Shown here: piece by piece, positions 21,612-33,559 of the stretch
How positions within the stretch are numbered: position 1 is the first letter of the stretch
Layout of the letters: every line of letters starts with the position of its first letter
Assembly (NCBI RefSeq): GCF_010093535.1
Contig: NW_022985197.1
Coordinates: forward strand, 62,001 to 126,000
DNA: 64,000 nucleotides
Direction of reading: 5' to 3'
DNA from: Lindgomyces ingoldianus
Lineage: Eukaryota; Ascomycota; Dothideomycetes; Pleosporales; Lindgomycetaceae
Position numbers and translations under genes: made by a program
The notes under the pieces: generated by a model
What the model saw: the letters and a program-made list of their open reading frames with translations, nothing else
Databases searched by the model: none
What the model was told of the DNA's origin: nothing

Positions 21612-23204
21612 CTATATCCAGTGCTTGTTCCAGATTCTGAGCTCTTCGCTACTTCCATGCCACTGTTACTACGTTAGCCTTCACAGAACAACCGGCAGAC
21701 GGCGCAAGGAATGACATAGTGATGATCCACATCACTTACCTCGAAGTCCAACTTGACAACCTCCTCAAAGCCCTCGGTATTCTGTGGCTCACTGAACCGA
21801 GAGATGATATCTTTGAAGCGCGTCCTTGGGAAGACCTTCCGTTGTTCTTCCTTCGTCTATCAAATAATAAGTTATTAGGAGATTAATATATCCAAATAAA
21901 GAAATATCCGATATGTCAGAACGCTTGGGCAAATTGACCTGCTTTCAAGGAAATAGGAGACGCACCTGATCACCCCCAAGAGCTCGTACAGAATCGTTGT
22001 GCAAGCATAGATCTGCCGGTGTTGTGAAATGGATTGCATAGACTCTAATTTTGAATCTACTAGCCAATGATATCCACAACTTACGGGCAGCAGCAGTGGT
22101 ATTGGTGTCATCTTTGTGGACAATTCATCAGTAACAAAGAAGCAGATCCATTCGGATGCATACCTATGACAACCTATTGTGCTCAAGTCTGTCAGTTAAA
22201 ATAAAATTTGCGACTTTAGGGAATATATTGAGCATACCGACTTTCCTTCGGCGAGAACTTGATACGCTAGCTGTACCCTTTCTTCGAGCCCCAATTGATG
22301 AGAACCAATACGCTCATAGCCGAGTGGTTGCAAGGTCTTCCGGTAGTAGGTTGTTTTTCCAGCACCTGGAGCACCCACGAAAACAAGAAGCGATTGGTGT
22401 TTAGGTCCATGATTTATGCTGTTATCTGCAAGAGAATGAGGATATGATCAAAAGCTGTGAGGTTAGAGTATACTTACGCTTGGTTGCAAGTGCAGTGTGC
22501 GTTGGAAGGTACCACGCAGGATTAAACTTGTCGGACATTGGCTCCAGAGGCGCACCTAGAAAAAACTTCTCCGGGGTGAAGAACGGGATTCCAATATTGA
22601 GACAAAAGTGTCTATCCGCGTCCGAGTGGTCACATTCCCGCCCTGCAGCATCACCTACCAGGAACGAGAGATCAAGTTCCACACTATGGAATTCCTCCTT
22701 CATCTTTTCCCACATACCAGTCCTCGGTTTTCGGTAATTGTCATTTGCACAAGCTGCGTAGAGTATGAGAGGGATATCCAAAACATTCAGCAAGACATCA
22801 ACCTTGCGTTTCCACATTTGAGCCTCAGGAGCTTCCTGCCGGTTCTCATCCGTCAACCTCCCTTGATTGGTGAAAATTATGATTTGATAATCGTTGTCGT
22901 ACAATTCAGCCAGTTTCATCGGAACGCTTTTATGCCACCATTTCCAGTCTTGTTCGTCACTTGCGTAGAGCTCCCCTGATCTTGTACTGATAAGCGTTGA
23001 GTCCTGCATCGAATGAGTTCACATCCCAACAATTACACATCCCAACCTGTTTAACTATACCAGATCGAATGCCGCAATTTTTGTCCGTGGCTCAAAAAAG
23101 CAGGCCTTATCCTCATGTTTTGAGTCGCGGGAGAACCTTCGGACTAGGAGAGTGCTTCCAACAAGACTCCACCCAGTCATGCCTGGATCTTCGCGAGTTG
23201 TCAT
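21612..23204 (-). CDS. polynucleotide kinase 3'-phosphatase (DNA end-repair)
   Basis: Seven exons: 23061–23204, 22478–23003, 22238–22425, 22164–22173, 21966–22111, 21740–21856 and 21612–21662; phases agree and give 393 residues. The phosphatase (HAD) motif DLDST (residues 47–51) is formed across intron 1, followed by WKWWHKSVP and IIIFTNQGR. The kinase P-loop GAPGAGKT is at 241–248. The 10-nt exon at 22164 supplies GTTGTCATAG, which completes VVIDDTNTT; RVYAIHFTT, LCLHNDSVRAL and a C-terminal Trp-rich end follow. The enzyme removes 3'-phosphate and adds 5'-phosphate at DNA breaks in nucleus and mitochondria. The N-terminus is short (MTTREDPG...) and the start at 23204 lies only 40 bp from the terminal repeat of the inserted element, so an upstream exon could have been cut off. 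Two in-frame ATGs (23204, 23180) are possible. Confidence 0.9.
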
Positions 23205-23243
23205 GTTTTGGCACCAAAAATGTTATTACAGATGGTGGCTTCT

Positions 23244-23433
23244 GCTTATCTCAGCTAGCTCAGCCGGCTGATGAGAGAACCGACAACGCACATACCACCA
23301 TGCATACTGCTACTCCTAACAGAGTATAACCTAGGGTTAGTAGTTTTAAACCCCTGCAACTAACGTTTTCTCTTATTAGCTGTCTAAAGGACTTTAGTAA
23401 TTTTTTATATACATAACTAATTTTAACTACTTA
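23244..23433 (+). repeat. left terminal inverted repeat
   Basis: Begins GCTTATCTCAGC and contains the palindromes AGCTAGCT and CAGCCGGCTG. Its first 90 bp keep near-normal GC content; AT richness starts inside it. Matches the right repeat in inverted orientation at the outer 23 bp and again from TTAGCTGTCTAA (about 23376) inwards, with a diverged middle that is about 30 bp shorter than in the right copy. Confidence 0.8.
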
Positions 23434-25439
23434 AGGATAAAGACATAATTTTAGATAGTATAATAAGTATATTATACACAGACTTTAAAAGTTAATATAA
23501 CATGTAAAACTCTAGTAAGAACATTATAAGCATATTTTAAATAAGATTTAATAATGTCTAGAGTAATTTAAATCTATCTACGCATGTAACGCAACTTTTT
23601 TTATAACTAATTTTATGTGTTACTTTAAACCTCCCCCCTCTCTTATTATCTACGCCTATGTATTGCAAGGCACTTATATTTTAGGCGCTATTTATCTTTG
23701 CTATTATAAACTACCTCTAGCTTCTAGATCTGCTAATTTTATCCTGTGCGTATAGTTTTATTATAGTAGGCAAAATAGTACTAACGCTTGCGCAGTAAGC
23801 AGTTTAGACACTAAATATTATAAGTATCTTTTTACATATTATCTATGTGTTTGTTTACGCACCTTTTAATGTATACTACTAATTATTTGCTATAGTAGCT
23901 ACTATGCAGACTAGAGGGCTAAGTTAGCGCGCAGGGAATTAGAGTTTAAGTAGAAGGCTAGTATAAGTATAGCTTACGCTAAGTCTTCTAGCTGTCTGCT
24001 TAGAAGAGACTACTTATTTAGTGCTAAATAAAGACTATGCAGTGCTAAATTAAGTATATAGATTAGCTAGTATAATGCTTTCTTATATTAAAGCCTGTTA
24101 TACTTTAAGTGCTAATGCCTTATAAAATTTAGTATATAAGTGTTTTATAAAGTGTAATGTTTAGTATTAAACGCTATTACTTACTTAGGCTATATAGAAG
24201 TTGTTAGGCAGTAGGGAGCTACATAAGCAGCAGGTGCGCGCTATCTATTAGCTTGTGTATAGCCTTAGGGATATAATCCTTGTAGCCTGCACTAGCTTTA
24301 GAAAGAGCATTATTTTACATATGTATTCTATATTTACAGGCAATATTACGCTCTAGATTATACTACTGTTAAAGCTAAAAAATAAGTAGTTTAAAGTAAT
24401 TTACTAGTATCTTAGAGCGTGTTTATGTTTAGTTACTAAATAAATAAAAGATGCTAACTTAAAAATATTCTAAAAGATCTAGCAGCTTTTATACACTTAT
24501 ATTTTGCTAGGTCTAAAGTAGGCTGCATTGCTAGCGTTCTAACAGCTATTTACTAACACTATATTTTATACTTAGGTTAAGTTAGTAGCATTAAACAAGT
24601 GCTATGTTATATAATAGTAGAAAGATTTTTAAAAAGAGTATTTATAGTTTTATAAGCTCTAGCAGTGTTTATCTTCTAACATAATGTTCTTTACTTATAC
24701 TGCTATGTTTAACAAGCAGATAGAAGAGGCAGTACGCTGTTTTAGTAGCTTTAGGCTAGAGAGTCTAGAGATAGGTAATAATCTAATAGGCAGCCTAAAG
24801 GTAATTAAGACATATATAGATTACTCTAAGATTACATACACTATTATTTTAATTAATAATTATAGTAAAAGCACATATGCTTAGCTTTTATGTATTATTA
24901 ATTATAAGTTTAGTACTACTAGTTTTTCTAGCAACTTAAAGCTTATTCTAAAGACATGTGTGTTTATTAATAGTTACACTTATATTACTAACTTTATAGG
25001 GCTTCTTTAATCTTGTCTTGTGTTAGATAGACACTACTCTATAGCAGATACTAAGAAGGTAGTCTAGGCGTATACTAGTTAGGTTGTAGACGCAGACTAG
25101 CAGAAGATATATTAAAATTTTAAAGGCGCTAATGCCTTTATCTAGATTATTGTCTATACAACTGTGCTTAAGATAGGTATAAATATCTTTAGAATTAAGT
25201 AAGTATACTAATAAAACATTTTAATTACCTAGGATATAAGTAATCTAATGCAGCAGTTTAGTTATAGCGCGCGTAGTTATAGTAAGACTATAGTTACTAT
25301 ATTATTTATTCTTTTTTATATGTTTAACTGTCTTAGCACTAATCTAGATGCAAGTAATAGACAGGCTAGCAGCTAGATAAAGTAAAAGATAAAAAAAAGG
25401 TAACTTATAAAAGTAAAAGATTATTATAAAATAAAGCTT

Positions 25440-27240
25440 TTTACATTAAGGCAGACAATAACTATAACGTTGCTAGATTAGGCATCTGCTAGTAGTAGTT
25501 AGACACCTGTTACTCCTACTATAACACCTCCGCCTAGGTCTACGCCCCTACACAATAAACCTAAATTAGAGGCTGCAGAAGAGAGGGTTAAAAGCACTTT
25601 AGCTAATTTATAGAATTATATAGTTACATTTTAGTATAATAGACACAAAAGTAGACCCTTTAATTAAATAAATAAATAGCTAAACTAACAGGCTAGCATT
25701 AAGCTTAAGTAGTAAGACCTAATTAACTTTAAGTGTTATTATAAGTACTTACTTTAGTATTTTTAAAATAACTTATTTATATAATTAACATAGCAACCTT
25801 TTCTAGAAAAAGTTGCCTATTGCATAAGTTATAATCTAGCATTTATGCTATATTAAAGCGCTTTGCCTCTGCCTGCTAAAAAAACTATGCTAACGCTAAA
25901 AAGTAAAGCTAGCCTTATGTTACAGCATATTTAGAAGATATGTTAGGCATCTGCTTTTTAGTACTTTCTAAAGGTCTATAGTGTGTCTAAAAATAATGTT
26001 TTAGTTTTACCTTTATTTTTAGTATTTTTTTTATACTTAAACTAATAAAAGCTAGTAAGGCTTATTGCTAAATAGAAAAATATTAAAAGTAATAAAGTTA
26101 TAGTGCTTATTAAGTCTAGTAAGTATAGCACTAGTAGTGTACAGGATTATCTGCTATTAGACTAGAAGTTTATAGAGTTGCATCTAGCATTTATTAAAAG
26201 CAAGTTTAAGTATATTATACTTACAGTATAAAGTAAGTTTTGCAAAAACAACACACTTCTTAAGACAGGCAACATCTCTAAGTTGCTAGGTATACACAAT
26301 ACTACTAAAGCCTTATTAGGTAGTTGTATGTAAGATAATAGTCTAGCTGTGTAGGCTACATAACACAGATATTACTAGTAATAAAACTAGTTAGAGTAAT
26401 ATAGTCTACCCCTTAAACTAGTTATAATTAATGTGTTATTTAAGTCTATAGTGTTAACTATAGTACTAAAGTTACTATTTAATAATAACTTTTCTCTATA
26501 GAATAATCTCTTGCCTAGTAATATTTTTAGTTATTAAGGCAGTTCCCTTATAGTTATAGTATACTCCTTTAGTTTAAATAGTTTGTTTACAGCAGCCTTT
26601 GCTATGTTTAGCGTACTATACTTACTAGGTGTAGAGTTGTATATATTGCTAAGGGACAGGCAACGCGCAGCTGTAATTATAGGAAGCCCTATGCTAGCCT
26701 AGGTCCTACACACGCTAACTAGTAGTAGTTACTACCTATTACTGCCTAAAATAGTCTTATTACCTTCTATTATATTAGATAAAATTACTATTAGCCTGTG
26801 CACTTTTAAGCTAGGTTGCAGAGGTAAACAGGCTGTGCGCTAGTCCTCTATGCTACATACACTAAGATAGTTAAGAACTCTTTGTACTTTAATTACTACA
26901 GTTTATTAGAGCTTATTACATAATATAAATGTGTTACGCACTAATTTAGTAGCTAGTGTAGTGTCTCTAAGCAAATTAACACGTAAGTGTTAAAGGCGCC
27001 TGTTAGACAATAAAGCAGCTAATATAAGTAGTGTGCGCATTTATTATAATGCAGATAAGCTATAGTTAGATAGTTAAAAGTGTTATTAAAACATATTATT
27101 AACTCTAACTACATAGAGCTTAGAGATATATTAATAAAGGCGTAAGCAGTCTTTTTTAGAATACTAAACTAACTATACTTATTCTTACTATAGTTTAGGT
27201 GTAGAGTGTTAGTAATAGCTTTACTTATTTAAACTAGTTT
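25440..27240 (+). pseudogene. fossil coding region inside the element, frame 1
   Basis: From about 25545 to 26385 one frame stays coding-like: short segments such as LHNKPKLEAAEERVKS, FLEKVAYC and NISKLLGIHNTTKALLGS are separated by stops that are all TAA or TAG. No TGA occurs. Reading these stops as former Gln (or Trp) codons gives an uninterrupted polypeptide of about 280 residues, and similar segments continue to about 27240. The protein is basic and Leu/Lys rich with no motif I recognise; a transposase or a helicase-like accessory protein are both possible. Confidence 0.5.
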
Positions 27241-28596
27241 CCTAGAGCGCTGTACACTAGAGCAGACAGAGCAGCGCTTATAGGCAATTATTGTTGTTGT
27301 TCTTGTAGCTGCTCTAGCGCATCCTCTTGTTTTATATAAAGGGGTTCTCTAAAGGGGTTGCCTATAGTGTAGGGTGCGTGCGTTTAGGGTGTTAAGTTTT
27401 GTGCATAGTGCAGCTAAAAAAAGAGATGTAATAAATAAGCTTTATTCTTAACTTTAAGAAAAACACTTTGTTAACTAAACATCTTTTTATAGATAAAAAG
27501 CGCGTTATAGAAAACCTATAAGATAAAAAAAGGCTACTAGGCCTACATCTTTATATTATTATGCTAGGCAAGTGCGTTGTAGGGTAGGTTAAGCCTAAAA
27601 ATAAACTTAGTAGCAGATCTAAAGCTAGCTATAGTTCTAAGTAGAGATAGTAGGTATAAAAAAAAGGTTTAGTAGAAAGTCTTAGTAAAATAGACATTAA
27701 ATTTAAAAGTAGCTAAAAGAATTTAATAAAGAAACTTAGTGTAGTTACAGGTATATATTACATGTCTATGTATCTTTAGCGCATTATGTAGAAGCCTAGG
27801 TAGGGCAACCTATAGGCAATTATTATTGTTGTCTTTAAAGGAGAGTATATAAGTAGCTGTAGTAGGTGTTGTTAATAATAAGGTTAAAATAAAGTATGCT
27901 AAGCATAAATATAATTCCTTAATTAAGCAGTTCTTCTAAAAATATGTGCTATATCTACACACTAGACCTATTAGCGCTTAGCTGCTTATATAAACGCACT
28001 ATAAACACTTTTCTATATAATAAACACACCTATATTAAATTATTCTTATGTTAAATCTACCCTATTTAGCTAACTAAGCAAAAGAATTAAATAATATAAA
28101 CTATATATGCTTTTTAGCTAGACAGCAACAGCTATCTAAACTAATAGGCACCCTCTAGGCTATTTTATGTAAGCGTAGGACTTTTTAGACTCTAAAGAGC
28201 TAGTTAACTAAAAGAGATAGTTCTACATAATATAGCCTTTAGCATATAATGCTTTGCTGTCTGCTTAGAATCTTCCTAGGACTATAAAGATGCCCCTACT
28301 ATAGTGCTCTACTAAGGAATGTTCACATTGTACAACTAAGAGGACTTGTTAATAGACACTACCTAGCTATAGAAGAGCCTAAACCCAGCCTTTAGCCTTG
28401 CAACCTTAGGCACTATTAAGAACAATCTAAATAAAAACTAAATAGACTAAGCTAAATAGCAGTTTTATAGTAAAATTATCTAAATTATTTTTTCCTTAGT
28501 GCCTACTAATAAACTAGGTTTAGAAGGGACCTAGCTAAACAATTAGTAAACTAATTATTATAATTAGATAAACTAATTATTATAGATGTCTTAAAT

Positions 28597-28677
28597 GCTT
28601 TCTAATTACTCTCTAATTACTCTTTAATAGCCCTTTAATAGCCCTCTAATTGCCCTCTAATTGCCCTCTAATTGCCT
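28597..28677 (+). repeat. 11-bp tandem repeat array
   Basis: About seven head-to-tail units; the clearest are three perfect copies of CCCTCTAATTG preceded by variants (CCCTTTAATAG, CTCTAATTACT). It lies near the middle of the element in a noncoding-looking stretch. Confidence 0.8.
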
Positions 28678-28849
28678 ACTAATACAGCATTGCTAAAGCA
28701 ATGTAGTGAATGTTGCATGTGCCTAGTTGCCTAATTGCTAGTACACACTAGCACGCATGCAGTCCCTCCTAACTAGTACGCACTAGACTTTCTAGAACTC
28801 TGTCTTAACTTCATGCCTACTAATTGTTGCTAATTGTTGTCTAAGGTAG

Positions 28850-28880
28850 CCAGGTCCAGGTCCAGGTCCAGCGTCCAGGA
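28850..28880 (+). repeat. short GC-rich AGGTCC repeat
   Basis: Three direct copies of CAGGTC followed by a diverged fourth, in a GC-rich patch that stands out within the AT-rich interior. It contains CAGG/CCAGG words that RIP should have altered, so it arose after, or escaped, the mutation. Confidence 0.7.
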
Positions 28881-30397
28881 AGGAAACAGGAACAACAAAA
28901 GAAGAGAAAGAGAAACAAGCATACAAAGCATAACAATAAAATACATAACTATAAACAAAAAAAAAAAAGACTTAATCTAAAACAGTTATAGCCTAGAGTT
29001 ATATTATAGTTAGTCTAAAAATATAAGAAGATTAGATACACTTATTAATACATAACACTAGTAACTAAATCTAACACATGCAACTGTTTAAAAGAGGGTA
29101 GAGAGGCAATAGGCAACAGTTAAAGAGTAAATACAGTTAATTAAGAAGGGGTATAGTAAAAAGAGGTTTAAGGACATAGTTAAGTAAAAAGAAAAAGTTT
29201 AAAAGCGCGTAAAGAGATAGTTTAGTTAATTAAAAAGAGTAATAAAGAAAAAAAGAGTAAGACTATATTACTATAGAGTGTTTAGTACAGCCTAACGCAT
29301 AGACAGAGGGAAGACTTAGCTAGTTAATAAAGGTGGACAAGCACCTATAAGGCAAGGTAGAGGATAGAGTAACTATACAGTATTTAGTACAGCTTAAATT
29401 AAAAAAGTAGAAGAAACTTAGCTAATTAAAGTAAAAAAGTTAAAAATAATTAAGAAAAGTTTAACTAAAAAAAAAGGGCCTATATATACTCTAGCTCTTA
29501 CCTTAGTAGTAAGAGCACCTAACTAGACTAGAGTTTCTGCCTAGCAGTAAAAGTACATGTTACAAGATTATTTAAAAGAATATAAAAGGCGCTAGTGTTT
29601 AACTAGCGCAAAAAATTATAACTTTTTAAACATTTTTTACTAATTACAACTAAAAATTGCCTAATTTAAAGGTAAAAGTAAGTAAAAATAAGTAAGATAT
29701 AATGTATATAAGTAATTATAAGGCATTAGATTAATAATAAGCAGGCTAAGTAGCAGCAGTAAATAAAGAAAGAGAAGAGTCTTACTAAAGTAAATGTATA
29801 TTACACATAATTAATTAATTAGTGTTACAGAGTTAAACTACGTTAAATAGCAGGTAGTAAATATAAGTAGATAGTTTATAATAATTAAGACGCACAGCAA
29901 CATAACATTACTATAATTAAAATAGCCCTAGCTTCTTTAATTTTTAACTATAGTCTTACTCTAATGTAATTAAGCTTTTATATAACTTTATTTACTACTA
30001 CTATGTCTCTAAATTGTTTAAGTAAAATATAAGTATTTTTATAAACCTTTTAAAACTATTAAACTAATAAGCATTATTATTATTAAAGAACTTTTAGAAA
30101 TAGTAAGCGTGTAAAACTGCAACAGTATGCTAGTAACTAGGTAATCTATAGCTAGAAATTTGTCTTAATACATGCAATATGTAGATAGGCTGTAGGTTAG
30201 ACAAGGGTGTACAAGCTAATACAAGGGGACTAGAGAGCAGTTATGTACCTAACACTACACAGTTGTTAAAACTAGTAAGCAACTAACAGCGCACAGCGTC
30301 TAATTAGCTGCACTAAGTAAACAGTGCTTTATAACACTATTATACATCACAGAAGTGCTTACTATAAGTATATATAAAATAAAAATATATAATTACT

Positions 30398-30637
30398 TTA
30401 TTTATTTTTAAAGGCTTTATTAAGACTTTTATTAAAATTACTATTAATTAAATTATTAACTAAACTCTTAGAGTTACTATAAGTTGTGCCCTTAACTATT
30501 TCTATAAATTCTATTACATTAATATAACACAACTTCTCTACGCTAATGCTTGCTAGATTAGTTACATCTAGTGCTAGTATATAATTACTAGATATAATAT
30601 TACTAATGTTAAAGTCTATAACTTTTAATATTAACAA
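30398..30637 (-). pseudogene. short open remnant inside the element
   Basis: A 79-codon minus-strand ORF in the mutated region (starting MLILKVIDFNISNIISSN). It is the longest uninterrupted frame of the element and the frame is open upstream for several codons. It may be the last part of a third gene on the opposite strand, or chance in AT-rich DNA, where Asn/Ile/Lys-rich ORFs arise easily. Confidence 0.25.
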
Positions 30638-31199
30638 CTTAATACTACTAGCAATAATATTAGGGCTTATAATAGGCTAGAGGAGCCCTTAGTTAATCTA
30701 ACTAGTTAAGCGCTTATAGTGCCTATAACTTAGTAGATAAATAGTAAGGGCAAATGTCTCTAGCTTAACATTACACTGCGTATGCTTATTCTTACTCTTC
30801 TCTCTAAAGGCGCCCTTTATTAGCGCACAGAGTTGCATATAGAACTAGTAAAACAGTGCAAGATAACTAAAAGTAAAGTTTATGTTATAAGTTTTATTTT
30901 TAAAGTGCTGCATGTTAAGCTTATACACGTAGTTTATAAGCTTAAGCATAATATTAACTACTTAAAAGGTGTCTAGCTTCTTATGTATATTAACTAACCT
31001 AAAGGCAAGTATAGACTGCTAAAGTGTTAAAGTTAACACCCTATCTAAGACTAACTAGTAGAGGTGTAGTAGCTTAGTACTATAGCGCTCCTAACTAAAT
31101 CTAAAGAAGAATACAGCTAATAGATTAATTAAGTAATAAATAATTCTAATATTACTAAACTTAACTATATGCTATAAAGTAAAAAATATTTTAATCTTT

Positions 31200-32950
31200 T
31201 AAAGAAACTAACATGTTATTATCTAGTTACCTTTAAAATTATTACAGCCCTTTTACATAGTAAGTGTAAAGACCTTTTTATGTATCTACTTAAGCAACTT
31301 AATGTACTAGTTAGGCAAGAGCTAACTAATAGCCTTATTATAGAAACCCTACTAGTATTACTAGACATCTGCTGCATAGATATCTAGCACCTAGCTTTAG
31401 AGATATCTACTGTTACTTATCTTTTAGTAGAACAACACAACTATTTAGGCGCCCTAGCTTAGATGTATTAGCAGCACAGCTATATAATACTTAACATTGC
31501 TCTAATTAATACTAGCACAGTTTAAGCGCATAATATTATGTAAAAGATTGCTAGAAAAGTCTGTACCTTTAAGCGTATTAAAGTGCGTATAAATAATTAT
31601 GTAAGTAAGTGCCTAAAGAATATAAAAATACATAAGCAGTCTAATTATCTAATCCCTTCTATTATATAGCTAAGACGCGCCGCGCTGCTCTTTTTTAAGA
31701 CTGTGTATAAACTTAGCAGTTTTCTAGTTGCTTTATACTATTTATAGCTGCGTTTTAAAGCTTAGCTCTTTTAGATTTATAGAAATATTTAACTGCTAAA
31801 GCTAAATATTATTATGTACTTTATAAGTCTTATTAATAACACCCTTATTAAAGAATATTACTTTTAGATAATTTACCTAGCTAGGTTTTTTACACAGTAG
31901 GACTTTAACAGCTAGCATTAACAGCAACTAGTCCTCTAAGCTAACAAAGACCCCTAATACAGCAGCACTGTAGATAGCAGCTATAGCGTGTAACATATAG
32001 CACAATGTAATTTGCTTGCTTATATAGTCCTAAATTATGCTAGGCGCTATACAGATCTAATTAGGCTGCAATGCTATGCTAGAATTAAACATAGACTAGG
32101 TTAAACTGTCCTTAAGAATCTATAAACATCTTATAATAAGCGCTGTTATTAGGTTCTGCTAGATAGCTATTGCAACACCTACAGCGTAGTTGCAAGTCTA
32201 GTTAGTAAAGTTATAATTATTATATATAATTATTAACTAAGGATTATGCGCAAGACCTAGTAGCCTAGAATTAGGTAAGACATAAGCTATATAACATAAT
32301 ATTATAACCTATAAGCTTTTTATATAGTCTGCTATTTTATTAACCTTCTAGTTTATAATTTTATATAAGTTATAAACACCTAAGCCTAATAACGTCTCTA
32401 CAACGCGCTGTTTTATACCACTACTATGTAAATATAGACCTAGTAGGTAGGCAAGGTAGTTGCATCTCTTCTAGGCCTAGCAACATAAGATAATAGAAGT
32501 AATTAGATACACTTTACTATTTTATAAACTTTTAGCCTTACTATAACTACTTTAAGCACTTTACTTATTTTATAAAAGTTTCTTAATAAACCTGCTCTAA
32601 TTTAGAGCTTAATTAGCTATAATTAACTTTAACTTAGTAAAATTAACCTTATCTAGCCTAAAGGCTGTATTATACTAGTTAAAGAACTTTTGCCTAATAA
32701 AACTATTAAGTTCTTTTATAAATATAATAAAACTAGGGACACTAGTAGCCTTATTATCTCTACTTAATGCTACATAAATGTTTAGCTGTTTTAGTGCTAA
32801 TTAAAGAATTATTTTATGTCTACTAGGTAGTAGGGCCCTTAATAATAGTAGGTCTTATAAATATAACTTAATAAATTTACTTATTAGCATCTACAGCTTA
32901 TCTATTAATGCTAGAACCTACTCTAGTTTCCTTAATCTTAAGGTGTAAAT
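31200..32950 (+). pseudogene. fossil coding region inside the element, frame 2
   Basis: From 31226 to about 31990 one frame reads as a helical, Leu/Tyr-rich protein (segments LHSKCKDLFMYLLKQLNVLV, TYLLVEQHNYLGALA, KTVYKLSSFLVALYYL, TVDSSYSV) with stops that are only TAG or TAA, mostly before residues where Gln would fit. The frame remains coding-like, with probable shifts, to about 32950. I do not recognise the family. Two long plus-strand fossil genes suggest the element encoded more than one protein. Confidence 0.5.
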
Positions 32951-33340
32951 AAGTGCAGATAACTAGACACGCTAAGTAGATGCGCCTACTACTTATAAAG
33001 TTATAAAAAAATAAGTTATTAGAACTAAGGCCTAAAGCTTAGTAGTAACTATAAATAAAGGTAAGAAGGACATAAAAAAAGGTAATAATAAAGGTAATAA
33101 TAAAAAAGGTAGCAGCTTATCTACTAGAGGAAGATAAAAAAGTTATAGACGCTAGCACAGACGCAGAGTAAGACTAGTAGACTTATTAGCTATTTTATAC
33201 AGTAAACAACGTGCAAAACGTGTAACAATTTAATAGATAATAGCAAGAAGTTATATAGCTATTAGCCTAAAGTTTAGAGATGTTTAAAGAGAAAAAAAAA
33301 TGTGTAAATATTAATATAATATATTCTTATATAAAAAGTA

Positions 33341-33559
33341 AGCACTAAAATTAGTTGTCTATATAATTAATTACTAAAGTCCCTTAGACAGCTAGGGAGA
33401 GAAGCTAAATCTAGCATCCTTATTGGCTAGAAAGATAGCGTGAGCGCCACCGGCGCGACTAGCATGGGTTTATGTTGACTAGCAAGGGTATCAGGGGCTC
33501 TGCCCCTGTCGGAGCTTCGCCCCTTCTCTCCCCAATCGGCTGAGCTAGCTGAGATAAGC
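33341..33559 (-). repeat. right terminal inverted repeat
   Basis: Inverted copy of the left repeat. It keeps a GC-rich middle not preserved on the left (33430–33525), including GGGGCTCTGCCCC, which can fold on itself, and GGAGCTTCGCCCC. The abrupt return to normal base composition at about 33420 marks the edge of the mutated region. Confidence 0.8.

Larger units (their letters stand above)
23244..33559. mobile_element. 10.3-kb AT-rich element with terminal inverted repeats, RIP-degraded
   Basis: The outer 23 bp (GCTTATCTCAGCTAGCTCAG plus CCG) at 23244–23266 recur inverted at 33537–33559, and similarity continues inwards (AGCTGTCTAA then GGACTTTAGTAATT) to about 23433 and 33341. TTCT lies directly outside both ends (23240–23243 and 33560–33563), consistent with a 4-bp target-site duplication. 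The interior (23.4–33.35 kb) is very AT- and TA-rich, contains almost no ORF above 60 codons, and has two plus-strand stretches that stay in one frame with only TAA/TAG stops. This is the expected appearance of a DNA transposon inactivated by C-to-T mutation at CpA (RIP). The superfamily is not recognised; a TIR-flanked composite of several elements is also possible. Confidence 0.75.

Noticed and set aside
22997..23329. 110-codon plus-strand ORF over the left TIR
   Set aside because: Antisense to kinase exons 1 and 2; the plus-strand peptide has no family features.
24684..24884. 66-codon ORF in the element as an intact gene
   Set aside because: Asn/Ser/Tyr-rich translation typical of AT-rich DNA; ends at TAG with coding-like frame continuing, so at most part of the fossil region.
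29480..29560. tRNA-like D-arm (TAGCTC...GAGC) inside the element
   Set aside because: T-arm consensus missing; could at most be a mutated tRNA-derived piece.
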